Assembly (NCBI GenBank): GCA_027627225.1
Contig: CM051028.1
Coordinates: forward strand, 11,463,701-11,527,700
Direction: 5' to 3'
DNA from: Congeria kusceri
Lineage: Eukaryota > Mollusca > Bivalvia > Myida > Dreissenidae
Length of the DNA: 64,000 nt
Shown here: one piece after another, positions 1-12,370 of the stretch
How positions within the stretch are numbered: position 1 is the stretch's first letter
Layout of the letters: each line of letters begins with the position of its first letter
Made by a program: the position numbers and the translations under genes
The notes under the pieces: model-generated
What the model was told of the DNA's origin: nothing
Seen by the model: the letters and a program-made list of their open reading frames with translations, nothing else
Database searches by the model: none

Positions 1-2750
1 TTTTTATCAACCTAAAATCTATAGCGTCTGCAGACGCTATAACCCATAGAGTTATTTAAAAATAGCGTTGTTTATATTTAGAATAATTACGTGACAGTTT
101 AGTTTTGTCGAGTCGCCCATGCGCACGCTTGAAGTTAGGTGCTTGTATTGGGGAAAGCCGCGGTATTTTTAAATCGGCAATACCGGGTTCAAGGAAAGTT
201 CGAGCTTATTCATCTTCTATTTTTCAATAAAACGCACAGTTTATGACAGTATTTGATCGTGTTCTATAAAAATAGTGCTGCTATTAGCTATGGTTTCACC
301 GTATAGGCAAAACTACAAAAAACACACAAGGTCAAGGATGTTTGGTCCTTATTCAATACAAATGGTCATTCACAGATCACTGCGAAATTACAAGTGGTGA
401 CGTCATACCAATGTCCGACCAACTGGTCATATGACTACGAAAGTTTTCAATCTTTAATTTGTTATTAATATGGAACAACTGCTTAGCATTGCGTACTGCT
501 GCATAGGTTTCAAAAGACGGGTCAACGAAGCTCTAGAAGCTGATTTTTTAACATGTGCAAAAACCTCGCGACTGAGTCCAAGATTCCTCCATAGTCAAAC
601 GCGGATCGTTGCATTTAATGTCATGTGGTGTCTTTAACATTCTGAAAGTATAAATGTCGAACGCCGACATGATCGTTTCGAAGTCCAGTGTAAATGCAAG
701 ACAAATCTATTGCGGTTGTTGTAAGTATTGCATTGTCGTGCGTCGACAAGACATTGTTATATACCAAGCACAAGTGGCTTACGACTAAGCCAACTTACAA
801 ACAGCAAATATGCAACCATGTCATCTAAACGCCTTACAAAAGAAAACATTATCATAAACAGTTCTAGACTTTGTTTACCAAATATGGTGTATTTATAGGT
901 TTAGAGGAATCAACAAGGTATTTTGTGTTTAAACCATGCATTCTTAAATAAAACAAAAATGCTTTATGCCAATTTATTGCTTTACGTACTGCTCAACCTT
1001 AATAGACAACACTACTCTATATTTTCTGTCTTTATTCGAATGCATTGCTGACAAGACTAAACAATCCATGGTGCGGTTAATTTGAACTATTCTGTGTAGG
1101 GTCCTTTGTAATGTATTGGCTCATTACCTAGGACAAGATCATAGAGAAAGTTGATACTCGTCTTAAGTGTTTTGTCGCAATCACTAGTGTTTATCTGATT
1201 TGACTTTTGTTTAAAATTGGCAATTTATCAAGACTAAAGTAACTACATTAAATAGCTCTTGCTAGTTAAAGCTGTTGTTGTATTTGTTTTCACACTAACC
1301 TTAAAAGGTACTTTGAATCTTTCACATTCCGAGTGACTTTGTATTACCACTGTGTACATTGATTGATTCCATATCAAGCATTTCTTCAGCTACTATTAAA
1401 ATATGGAAATATACATACTTATATTGAAAACACTGCCACTCCTTGTCTACAACTTATACATGCAATGTGTTAATTATTGCCTACGCTACAGTTAATGCTG
1501 CTAATACAGTTGCTGCTTCAGTTTCAACAATAGTTAAACATGTTGAGACATAGCACAAAATAGGGCCGACTAATATAGTTTAATACCTCTTTTGAACACA
1601 CACAGTAGCTGAACGAGTAGACAACATTTAATCAAGTAGGGTTTCAAGTTACATATACATGTAAATTACGGAAAACAGAAAAGTATGTCTCAATAAGAGG
1701 GCCATGATGACAAACAGCTTTCACCCAAAAACTGGCCATTTGCGATCTCTACAGAAATATGCCATATGAACACATATGATCAAGCATAAGTCCCAAAATG
1801 GTCAAATGTACGGTAATTCATCCGGGTCCGTCGGAAAACATACACATATGATACTTGACCTAATGGCTTAGGTTTGGGACACATGCAATCCAAATTGTAC
1901 TCAAGTCTAGAGCTCATATATGACAACTCACTGGTCATGTTTAAACCTTATCTGATGATAAAAGTTGGTTTTATGGGTTAAGCAAGTTTTGTATCATTAT
2001 ATCCTAGAGACGTAGTTTTGACGCAACATTACCCAAATTCATGAATCACCTTTCATTCACTGAAAACAGCATTTGACAATCTGTCATAATGATCCGATGA
2101 AAAACGCGACAATTGTGAACCACGGGCGCCGGAGAGTGTTCCTTGTTCCTACTTATACATAGTAAGTTATAAAATAACAGCGAACTATTATGTTGGGATA
2201 TTGTTTCTCTATATTTAATTTATGTGTGTGTGTGTATAAATTCATATTTTTTTTTTTATAAATACATTAAAGAAAATCAGATGATTAAAATAATTTAATG
2301 GGAACAAGTGATATCTTTAAGAAAAAGATATTCGGCGTCTGTGGTAATTTTGCAAATAACGAATATAACTTTAACTTCAGCATAAATATTCAAAGCAATG
2401 TAACTAAGACTAGATCCGAATGGCATATAATACGACGCAAGAGAGGTTTACTATACCAATAGCTCACTGAGCACGAAAAAAGTGCATTAGGTGAGGTTAA
2501 AGGACGAAACAAACAACACCTAAATTATGAATTGATTTGAATCGCAGAAAACGACAACTCTTCCTATTATATATACGTTATTTTAAATGTCATTATATGC
2601 TAGTTTTAATATCTTAAGTTCATATTGTTTTTCAAGACATTTGATATTGTTGATGCAGTCCCTTAAAGAATAGAATATTTAAATACTGAAATTTAATATT
2701 TGTAACAAAAATGAATAGTTTCAAGTAGCCTTACACGGTCAATATTAACT
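1..2750. other. Gene-free flank
   Basis: No open frame with splice sites or recognisable protein similarity is visible on either strand. The stretch is AT-rich with a short TG microsatellite near 2,223-2,236 and a poly-T run near 2,249. A short motif around 2,464-2,478 (agctcactgagcac) resembles a decayed, reversed end of the Helitron-like family seen elsewhere in the window, but is too short to call. Confidence 0.6.
20..41. repeat. Perfect 22-bp palindrome
   Basis: The bases from 20 to 41 are self-complementary around the central CTGCAG. Both arms read tatagcgtctg. The 'atagcg' half recurs at about 62-67. It could be the end of a repeat that begins outside the window or a chance palindrome; there is no evidence of function. 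Confidence 0.5.
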
Positions 2751-4283
2751 AACAAGAGGGCCACTGTGTCCATAGGTCGCTCACCTGAGATTAAGCCATC
2801 ATAATGGCTTATAACAAGAGCTAAGAGGGCCAAAATGCATCACATATCTCATTTTAAATCTTAGACTTTCTACTTGTTACATTTTAGTTAAGATAATGAT
2901 CATGCAAACTGTTTGTAAACTACTCTTTTGCACATAGCATGTGTGATTTTTGTATATGTTTTCTCAATTAACTCTGCTCATGCAAATGAGTATGTTAATG
3001 GCTAGAATAAATGTCCACGAACACATTAACAATTTAAATACAACATTAGTTTTATATTATTATCTTTTAAGATATATACCTTAACATCTCCGTCGTGAGT
3101 CGAGATTTACAGCCTCTAAAATCATGTTCATAACTTGTGAGGCAGTTCACCAACAAAAATCGTAGCATATTACATTAAAATATGTGTCAAAAGCATTTGT
3201 ATTCGTACCTGTATATTGGCTAATGCACGCATTATAATCCATCTATAATAATCATAGTTTGTTCTTTGTACTAATTGCCGACAATCAAGACAAATTGCAA
3301 AACTGTTTCATTATTAAATAAGATGCTAACTGTGAATTAAACTATTTACTCTAAGGGTGCACTAAAAATCAATACACCTTCAGCCAATACCCATGATTTG
3401 CGTGTACAGCATATTGCTAATTAAACTGGCTGGAACCAGTTTTTGTTCACATCAACACCTGTCAGAGAGTGATTTCACACTTCACGCATTTACTGCAGAC
3501 AGTTCCGTATATACCCACTTATTACGAAATACACTGACCAATTTTCAGATGGTATTAAATGACAATTCTAATCAACTTAAGGGATGGTTATAATAAGAAA
3601 TACGTTTCTGGAATGAAGACATTTCTAGACCCCCTACCCCCCTCTTCAAAACCTCAACGGATTTGCATGATTTAGAAAAATGACCCTTGGAAACTTGAAA
3701 AAAAAAAAACGGAATTTCGGGCATATGCCAACAAACTTTTACCTATGCAAATAACAAAACTTGCGGTCTCAGAGAAGAATATTTTTAAAATCATTTTGCT
3801 ATTTAAGTCTATATAAACCATGTGAACCCCGGGGTGTGGCCAGTTTTGACACCAGGGCCATCATTTGAACAATCTTTGTAGAGGACAAGTATACAATGTT
3901 ACATGCCAAATATGAAAACTCTGGGCTGTACGGTTTCAGAGGAGAAGATTTTTAAAGTCATTTTGCTATTCAAATCTATACTAACCTTGTGACCACCGGG
4001 GCGTGGCCAGTTTTGACCCCAGGGGCATCATTTGAACAATCTTTTTAGAGAAGTAATAGAGGACGTCACATATAAAATATGAAAGCTCCAAGCCTTGTGG
4101 TTTCAGAGAAGATTTTTTTAATTTTTATTTTTGAAATCTATTTTTAGCTCTGTGATGTTTCGTGAAAATTTTCCAAGAGTAAACCTAAACGGAGGAGATG
4201 TCGATTATATGAAATGCTAACGCACGACGCACAAAAGGCGATCGCAAAAGCTCACTATGAGCACGCTGTGCTCAGGTGAGCTA
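2751..4283 (+). mobile_element. Helitron-like non-autonomous element, copy A
   Basis: The left end is aacaagagggcc followed by ggtcgctcacctgag; the right end is a small hairpin (GAGCACGCTGTGCTC, 4,259-4,273) followed by aggtgagctac. The left 'gctcacctgag' and right 'ctcaggtgagc' are inverted to each other. Just before the right end is the signature acgcacgacgcacaaaagg. No transposase frame is present. The inside holds about three copies of the ~165-bp satellite (about 3,600-4,140; core 'gaccccaggggcatcatttg'). Subterminal inverted repeats, a 3' hairpin close to CTRR and internal tandem repeats are features of HINE/pearl-type rolling-circle elements of bivalves. That assignment is inference; a TIR DNA element is the alternative. 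Confidence 0.6.
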
Positions 4284-4699
4284 CAAAGGAATAATTAATT
4301 TAAAGGCATTTCCATTTTTATTTCCAATACATACCTATTTAGGTGCTGAATTTCCAGTCTCTTCCGTAACCAGGTGCAACAGAATCATGTCTTCAGCTTC
4401 CATGAAGGCAACATAACACTTTTTGAAGAACTGCACATGTTTGTATGCTGGTGTTGCGGCTGGATGCTTCTACACCACATAGACTGTTTGTTGGGTTCAT
4501 GCACACATAGGTATAGCAATGTCCTGTCCTTGGGGACTATCAACACTGTCGCCACATTCAAAGTAATAATAATAATAATAATAATCATCATCATCATTAT
4601 CATAAAGATACGCCCGTCAAAGAAGCGTTTTGGGGGTAAAAATTCAACGACTAAAAATAAACAATTAAACAACTAATAACGTAGAGTTATGGCAGTTCT
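4284..4699. other. Spacer with an ATA/ATC microsatellite
   Basis: No gene. An (aat)n run grading into (atc)n lies at about 4,563-4,605. The two opposed open frames over it are products of the microsatellite and low stop density, with no splice or codon support. Confidence 0.6.
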
Positions 4700-6470
4700 G
4701 AAAGATAATGGTGACGGCTGCGCAAAGGTCATGTCATGCTTGCCGGCTTGTTCCAAAGAATTGAGTGCATTGCCATTTACCCTTCCTATATTCAAATTCA
4801 CTTTAGATGTTATGATCATAGACTATTGTGCAGGTTATGTCCAGATTGGTTGCAAATGAAATCCCTGTCTTTTATCAAATCCATTTTTGCAATAATTTTC
4901 ACAATTGAGGAGAAATAACTCCAGTGTTCATGGCCTGATCTGTCTCATTTGCTGCTTGTTCTGATATATTTTGGCCATACAAAACCTGTTGAAGTTTGGT
5001 CAAGATTGAATGAAAAATGAAATCTTCACGCATGAAAAAGGCAATGTTTGCATTTTTTCTACTTACAAAGGGGCCATAACTCAGATGTTTGTGGCCAAAT
5101 CTTGCCCATTGTTGGCTTTCTGTTGAACAAAAATAACCGCCGGACAAAGTGTTAAAGATTGATTTTTATATTTGACCTTGAATTGTGACCTTGACCTTGA
5201 GACCTGGTTCCTGCATGTGACACGCCGCCTTACCATGATTGTCACTTCTGACAAGTTATTTGAAAATCCATCCATGCTCGACAAAGATGTCCTCCGGACA
5301 AAGTGTTAAAAATTGATTCTTAAATTTGACATTTGACCTTCAATGGGAACCTTGACCTTGGATCTAGGGACCTGGTTTTTGAGCGCCACACTCGGACTCG
5401 CCGTGCTTGTCACTTCTAGCAAGTCATTTGAAAATCCATTCATACTGGACAAAGATATGCTTCGGACAAAGTGTTAACGTTTGATTTCTTAAATTTGACA
5501 TTTGACATTGAATTGTGACATTGACATTGGACCTGGTTCTTGCGGGTGACACTCCCACTCACCATGCTTGTCCCTTCTGCCAAGTTATTTGAAAATCCCT
5601 CCATGCTGGGCAAAGACATAATCCGAAAAAGGTGTTTAGGATGTCTTTTGACGTTGAATTGTAACTTAACCTTGGACCTATGGACCTGGTTCTAGCGCGA
5701 GACACTCTGTCTCACCATGCTTGTCACTTCTGCCAAGTTATTTAAAAAATACATCCATGCTGGACAAAGTAATGATCCGGACAATGTGTTTAGGGTTGTT
5801 TTATTAGACTTTACCTCTGAGCTTGAATTGTGACCTTGACCTTGGACCTAGAGACCTTGTTCTGGAGCGCGACACTCTGACTCACCATGCTTGTCACTTC
5901 TTCCCAGTTATTTAAAAATCCATTCATGCTGGACAAAGAGATGATGCAGACAAAGTGTTTAGGATTGGTTTCTTAAATTTAACCTTTTACGTTGTATTGT
6001 GAACTAAGACCTTGGAACCTGGTTTTTGCGCGTGACACTCCAACTCACCATGCTTGTCACGTCTGCCAAATTATAAATTATTTGTAAAAACATCCATCCA
6101 TGCTGGACAAAGATATGCTCCGGACAAAGTGTTTGGTATCGATTTCTTAAATTTGACATTTTATTTTGCATTGTGACCTTGACTTTGGACCTAAGGACCT
6201 GGTTTTTGCACGCGACACTCCAACTCACCATGCTTGTCACTTCTGCCAGGTTGTTTAAAAATATATCCATGCTGGACAAAGAGGTGCTACAGACAAAGTG
6301 TTTGTTTTTGATTTATTAAATTTGGTATTGATTTATTAAATTTAAATTGTGACCTTCACCTTTGACCTATGGACGTGGTTTTTGCGAGCCACATTTCGTC
6401 TCACCATGCTCGTCACTTCTGCCAAGTTATTTGAAAAATTCATCCATACTGGACAAATTAATACGTCCCG
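4700..6470. repeat. Degenerate tandem array, ~155-170 bp monomer
   Basis: The motif 'ggacaaagtgtt' recurs at about 5,139, 5,296, 5,465, 5,948, 6,122 and 6,292, with mutated copies near 5,630 and 5,785. Each is followed by a 'gaccttgaccttgga' block and then 'caccatgcttgtcacttctg' and 'ccatgctggacaaag'. Spacing is about 155-175 bp. The part before 5,140 carries a different monomer ('ggccataactcagatgttt'). Open frames on the minus strand here are repeat artefacts. The array resembles the internal part of the Helitron-like elements, but clean ends were not found. Confidence 0.75.
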
Positions 6471-8112
6471 TTTTTCAATCTGGTGTATAATAATATTGCT
6501 AATCCTCGACCAGTTTCATGTTTGTTATCACTTTAAATACGGCTGTCCTTGTAGCGATGTTCATACAAATGGAAATGGCACAATAATATTGTTTAATTCT
6601 ATTCTGGGTTCTGTCACATGTTATAGGGTCAGGCACTCGCTAATGGATTCTACCAAAGTAAACGTTTGCGCGCTACATTGTTATGGTAAAATATTATTCA
6701 CTGACCACTTTATCCTGCCTTTCACAAGTTATTTGTTTTTGGAAATCATTTCATTTGAATGTTTTCGTTTTATGTTCTGTTACATGGTATGTTTCTAAGA
6801 TTTCTGACAGTAAAATGTCACATGCAAGACATTATTGCAAAGTTGAAACTCATAAAACCAAATTATTGTTTCATGTCAGAATAGTGCAGTTGGTTAGAGC
6901 TTTGTCAGTTGTCATTTGTCGTCGCAACTTTGATACCCACTATGGGTTTTCTTTTTTTGTCTAAGTTAAAAAAGAACACAGCAACTAGTTGTTAATTTAA
7001 TACAGGAAAAACCCGTAGCATAACACAATCAATACATAGAGCTTTAAAAAATTGTCTGACTGTCAACATTTGCGCATAATTTTCTAGCATACAAATGAAA
7101 TTGTCAGCATGCCTCAGTTATTGACTTTTATATTTAACTGCTAAACCTGTTTTATTATTTTAAATCATAGGAAACTGTGGAGTCAACTCGATTTTTAGGT
7201 ACCGTAAAACTGAAGTTGAGATTTACATTGTCAAACAGCCAAGAATGCCTGTCAAACGTCTGATCTCAAACTGTTTGAAACACACTATTATGTGAAGTTG
7301 GAATAAGACATTAAACATATAATAAACTGTTTTATTACAGCAATGCTTTATATGCAGTTCGCCATTTTTTATTTCAGAATTTTGCAGAGTGATTAGTGCA
7401 ATAGACACCTGCATATATAACTGCATCAGTAAAACTGATTTTGCCACAAAACGGTATACTTGAATGCATTTACAAAATTTTCACACACAAAAATGAACTG
7501 TGTCCATGCGTGCATGAACACAGTTAATAAATACTGTAAAAATGATCAAAGACACAATCAGTTTTAATTAAAAAATCATGGAAAAATGCTAATTATACCA
7601 AAAGTATTGACAGAGAATCACAAACATACATAAACATAAAATGCTCTGTTTTTTATGAAAAAAATAACAAAAATCATTCCCATTCTATATTTGATGTCTT
7701 ATTCTAACTTCACAAAATACAGTGTTTTGAGCATACGGATCCAAAATATGTACCAGTGGATCAGCACATCTGTGTGCAGATGAGATGAGCTGCAGGGAGG
7801 TATTAAGAGAAAAAACTTGTGCGAAGGGAAATTAGAAAAGACAAGCTAAAAACTTTGAATGTTGCTAGCAATTAGTCTTACCAGCCAGAAACAGATGATG
7901 AAATAGATGAAAGATGTGAGCAAAAGGAATTTTGAAGAACACTGTTCAAGAAAATGAAAGAGCAAGAAAAAGATTGATAAAACACAGACTTGTTGTGCTG
8001 GCAAAGAAGAGAAAACTGGGCAGTTAAAACAATCAACCTGATGCTTTGTGCTGCTATTCAGTTCTATTCATGTCTGCATTGTGCCAGACTGTTAGTGATA
8101 GAACTTTCACAT
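6471..8112. other. Gene-free stretch
   Basis: No supported gene. The open frames at 6.35-6.96 kb overlap the end of the tandem array and a degenerate tRNA-like segment and show no splice sites or domain. The rest is AT-rich unique-looking sequence. Confidence 0.5.
6881..6943 (+). repeat. Degenerate tRNA-like (SINE head?)
   Basis: The stretch 'agtgcagttggttagagc' matches a pol III A box of a tRNA, and about 35 bp later 'ctttgatacccac' is a poor B box. There is no foldable acceptor stem. This fits a worn tRNA-derived SINE head rather than a tRNA gene. Confidence 0.3.
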
Positions 8113-8322
8113 ATGAGGTGTGTCGTGGATAATCGAGCTTAATGCATGTGCATAAAGTATCGATCCGGGACAACACTTTCCATCTACAGTGGATTTATGT
8201 TTAGAAGAGACTTCCTTGAAACAGAAAATACCATAAAAGCGGAGTGTCGTCCTGGATTTGCTAATCTGGGACAACACTTTACGCACATGCATTAAGCCCG
8301 GGTTTCCCATGACACGCCTCAT
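8113..8322. mobile_element. MITE with ~45-bp terminal inverted repeats
   Basis: The left end (atgaggtgtgtcgtgg...gcttaatgcatgtgc) is the inverted match of the right end (gcacatgcattaagc...gacacgcctcat), giving imperfect TIRs of about 45 bp around a ~120-bp core. The 71-codon minus-strand open frame over it is a by-product. A target-site duplication is not clear. A partial relative is at about 12,118-12,240. Confidence 0.75.
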
Positions 8323-8870
8323 TTATATTGTCCTCTTGTATGTTGTTCTCAAAGCATAATTGGTTTATGTGCTGAAGCATTGTGTCATAATCCATTGATT
8401 AAACATAGAAATGTGTGTTAACTATATGTATTTTCAAGGATTGTTTTTGTCTTTATTTTTATTTCATGTTGCATGATTTGAAATGGTAAGTAATGAATAC
8501 TGGACATATAAAGTGCCAAGTAATAAACTATAGTAACTCAAAAGAAATGCCAAATAATGGTGTTGATTTTTCCACATACATAAGACCAGTCAACTGTAAT
8601 ATGTTCTAGTCACTATTTTTCTGTTGATTTCTGGTGATAACTTGATTAACCGTTTTTGTGATTATGTCTTGCCAGTTAAATAGTCCTAATGATCTGTTAC
8701 GCATCTTAGATAAAATTATGAATACTTTGTTTTGAATTACTACTCAAAGCTCTTGATCTAATTAATTTGTCACATTGTATTTTCTTATGTTTCTTTAGTT
8801 TTATTTCATGTTGCACGATTTGAAATGTCAAACAATTAATAATGTCAATATAGAGTAATAAAGATAAGAA
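8323..8870. other. Gene-free stretch
   Basis: AT-rich. Two phrases (ttttatttcatgttgca..gatttgaaatg) near 8,455 and 8,800 are similar to each other, suggesting an old local duplication. Nothing coding is visible. Confidence 0.4.
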
Positions 8871-9160
8871 CAATGAAACTCCAGAGACATCACAAGGAGA
8901 GAAACCCTTAGCCCAGAATTAAGCGCAATACACACACTTGTTATTTAAATTTAACTTCATAGCATTGCTATTCAAATTAAATTGCATTAAAAGAGAATAT
9001 AAATTCAATTGCATTATAATTTAAAAATTCAATTTTTTGATGTTCACCAGAGCAACAGAATTGCAACTTTCTGAGGCAGGATGAAATGAAGTCAATAGAA
9101 GTATCAGCTTAATCCCTGCTTGCTCACAATATTTCAAGACCTAGCATCACATAGTACATA
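8871..9160. repeat. Dispersed repeat R1, short form
   Basis: From 'caatgaaactccagagacat' to 'caagacctagcatcacatag' this matches 60,258-60,705 over its whole length, except that the other copy has about 170 bp more between 'agaagccctta' and 'agcccagaattaa'. Shared blocks include 'gttcaccagagcaacagaat'. No coding capacity is visible. Confidence 0.8.
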
Positions 9161-10426
9161 TTACAGATCAACGTCGTGCATTTCAACTATTCAAAATACA
9201 TGCTAAATAATCATTAATGGTGTTGATTTTACAACATACATTAGGATAAATTCAAATGTGTGCAAATGTAATGTCTGCAAATAGGGAAATTGTAAAACTG
9301 GTGTAACATTTTGTTATATTTTTCACAAAACTGACTGTCAATAAGCCTTCGGGGCACAATTAAAAAAAAAGTGTTATTATAAGTAGGCAACAACAAGCTT
9401 GTGCATGACTTTCAGCTGATTTTAGGTTCAGCTGTTCACAGCCCTGTGTTAAAGAGAAGCACTCTGACAATCATAGGGAACTACCTCATCCAAAAGACAT
9501 TAAAACCGTTGCTTAGACTGATGGTCTACAACAGAAGTTGAAGTGAAGAAATTTAAGCTTTAACTGTGTACAGCTATCGGAAACAAGAGGGCCATAATGT
9601 CCCAAAGTGCTCACCTGAGTATGGGCTATAACAGAGACTAGTTCTAACGTCTGAATGACATTGCCAACAAACTGACCCACATCAGACAGATATTTTACTG
9701 TTGTTGACATAGCTTGCAATCGACAGGTGCAGTACATATTTCTGTCCTGCCTTCTGTAGTTAACCTGGCAATTGACATGCGCTATACAGATGTCTGTCGC
9801 GCCTACTTCAGTTGTTCATCTTGCAATTGATAGGTGCAAAACAGATACATTTACAGTTGAAACTTACGGGAACAAGGCTGAAGCAATCGGTAATAATACA
9901 TTACACAGAGGTTCATGTAATCTCTACAATCACATGAGGTTCAAACATCCAACTGATGTCCATATACGACGTTTGTTCCTTATTTTTTATAAAACAATAA
10001 CTAAAACAGTCGCAAGTGACAGCAATAAAGACACCTGTCAGCTTCATTTTATCATCGATTAGGACTAGTCAATCAAAAAGATCATCATACTGGATGTATT
10101 TACATTTTAATTGTGTGTTTGGGTGTAATAAATGGTGTTAAGCTTTTCAGTTAACAGCTCAAATACCAAAACAGATTAACTGGTTACTGAACTGAAATAC
10201 TATTTGTTGCCATCCCTAGTGAAAAATAAAGTCTCTATCCTGAATAAAGTCCTTTTTTGTTTACAAACAAGGGCCAATAAGTCTGTTCTTTGTATTCAGT
10301 CTGGGTAATTATTGGGATTATTTTGCAATCATGTGATCATACACAATCTGTGTAAGTTTGATCAAGATTAGATGAAAAATAAAGTTCTATATTACACAGA
10401 GTCCAATTTTTGCAAGTTTTCTCATA

Positions 10427-10807
10427 AACAAGAGGGCCAAGATGGTAGGTCTCTCACCTAAGTGTAAAACATCATAATAGCTTTTAACATAAAGATTTTT
10501 TAGGATTTTAATATAGCCATATAAGGAAAACTTTTCCCCCTACCCCCCCCCCCCCCGGCCATTACTTTTTACGAATCAAAATGATTTTTTAAATTTTCCA
10601 GTTTTTAAGCTTTCGGTCGCCATGACAACCAGAGTTTTAAATATATTTTAATAAACTGAATTTGGTAAAGGAACATTCCTGCCAAGTTTGGTTAAAATCC
10701 GCCTAGTTTTTTTTCAGAGAAGAAGTTGTTTGAAGTAAAATGTTGACGCCGGACACAGACTGTCCACAATAGCTTACCCTTGAGCGCTTCGTGCTCAGGT
10801 GAGCTAA
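10427..10807 (+). mobile_element. Helitron-like element, copy C (nested, 381 bp)
   Basis: A short copy with 'aacaagagggccaagatgg' and 'ctctcacctaag' on the left, and the hairpin GAGCGCTTCGTGCTC plus aggtgagctaa on the right. It lacks tandem monomers and carries a poly-C tract (about 10,540-10,556). The host monomer reads on across it, so it inserted into copy B after copy B formed. Confidence 0.65.
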
Positions 10808-11192
10808 ACAGAGCAAATAACTCTAGGGTTCCTGGTTCTTTCTGGCCAATCATTGCACCCAGCTGAGATCTTATGGTCATAAATAAACTGTGCAAGTTTA
10901 GTCAACATTTAATAAAAATTTAATTTTATATGGAGACTGGACAACAATTGTTGACAAATTGATTTTTTCCTAAGCCATGGGCAATAACTCTGGTCTTTTC
11001 AGTCCAATCTGACCCATATTCCACTTCAACTGAGACCTTATTTGCAAGGTTGGTCAAGATTAGACAAAAATGAAGTCGTCCTCTTCCACATTGTCCATGT
11101 TTTGCTTTATTTTTTCACAAACAAATAACTCCTGTTTGTTCCCCAGTCTAGACCATTTTTGGATTATTTTGAAATCTTATGCTTATCCACAT

Positions 11193-11659
11193 CAGGGTTG
11201 CCAGCACCTGGGGCAAAACAAAATTCCCTGACTTTTCACTGACTTTTCCCTGACTAAATCCGATTTTTTACTGACCAAAACCACACATTTTCAAAGGCCT
11301 CATCCTCCCCTTTTAGCTGTTGCCATCTTCAGGAAGGGATGTTCATGTGCAAATCAGCTTTCAGTCACACCAGGACATTTACAAAAACTGTTAAGATATA
11401 TATTTTTGACTAAATATCTGTATATTATGTATTTATACATACATTTTAGTAATTCAAAACACATTTAGACTGCTATAGCCATAATCGGCAAATTTGTATT
11501 AATTATTTTTTTACCTTCAGGCATGTTTTTCCCTGACATTTCAATGACTTATTTAGAATTTGATTTTTCACTGACTTTTTTTACAAAATTGCACGACAAT
11601 TCACTGACCTTGAACACATTTAAAATGTCCCTGACTTTTCAAGTCTGCTGGCAACCCTG
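11193..11659. mobile_element. hAT-like MITE with 5-bp flanking repeat
   Basis: The ends are 'cagggttgccagc' and its inverted match 'gctggcaaccctg'. The flanking 'cacat' occurs on both sides (11,188-11,192 and 11,660-11,664). The interior has repeated 'ccctgacttttcactgac' phrases in both halves. CAG...CTG ends are typical of hAT-related MITEs, which normally make 8-bp duplications, so only a partial duplication is seen. It lies inside copy B. Confidence 0.75.
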
Positions 11660-11889
11660 CACATGATGTGCAAGTTTTGTCAAGATTAAATAAAAAAGAA
11701 AGCCTGGATGTTGCACAAAGTCCATTTTGCAGTTTTTTCTCATGAAAAAATGGTCAATAACTCTGGTCTATTATCGAACTGCGTCCATATTTTAATGTCA
11801 TACAAAAACTGTGAAACTTGAGTCAAAAATGAACGAAAAGTGAAGCCTCTATCGCGTCCGTCGTCCCAAATGTTGCTCAGGTGAGCTAA

Positions 11890-12370
11890 AAAATCTTTGA
11901 AGTGGATCGTCCTGATTGAGTGCACTACCTCTCTTCGTAATGAAGCTTCACATGAAGCTTCATTAGGGAGCATAATAAAATAACAAACTATTTTCATGAC
12001 ACAGATCTAAACCCTTATCTGCACTAGTTTTGATAACGACTACCGCAAGTGACAGTGATGTCATGTCACAAATTTTGATTAGCATACATTATTCCTGCAA
12101 ATATTTCATTTGACCAGGACAATCCACGACAGCATTTTTCGCTTTTATGTGGGTTTATGTTTAGAAGAGAATTCCCTGCAACAGAAAATACCGTAAAAGC
12201 GGCAAGTGTCGTCCCGTATAAGCATGTACACGCCTCATAGAATGTGTATAATGCTTAAGCACAAACTTTCCAAATAATGGCTAATACTAACTATTGCTCC
12301 TTTTGAAGACACCCACCACAAAGAAAGAAACATCCAAACCAAAACCACGAACAAATAACAAATGAAAGTA
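11890..12370. other. Spacer with a MITE fragment
   Basis: About 12,118-12,240 is a partial copy of the MITE at 8,113-8,322 (shared 'gtttatgtttagaagaga' and 'cagaaaataccgtaaaagc'; same 'cgcctcata' end). A 'gaagcttcacatgaagcttc' palindrome lies at about 11,942. No gene is seen. Confidence 0.6.

Larger units (their letters stand above)
9582..11889 (+). mobile_element. Helitron-like element, copy B (outer)
   Basis: The left end 'aaacaagagggccataatg' plus 'gctcacctgag' is at 9,582-9,619; the right end 'gctcaggtgagctaa' is at 11,874-11,888. The inside is a degenerate ~150-180 bp monomer with 'aataactctggt' and 'caagtttggtcaagattaga'. Two other elements sit inside it (10,427-10,807 and 11,193-11,659); the monomer text continues across both insertions, which shows the order of events. 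The open frames inside are not genes. Confidence 0.6.

Noticed and set aside
4374..4676. Opposed 100- and 95-codon open frames
   Set aside because: They span an ATA/ATC microsatellite (poly-Ile/poly-Met runs) and have no splice signals or conservation pattern.
5081..6279. Minus-strand frames M-S-S-M-D-G-F-S-N-N-L repeated at 5,284 and 6,279
   Set aside because: The same peptide start recurs because the frames fall in the same phase of a tandem DNA repeat.
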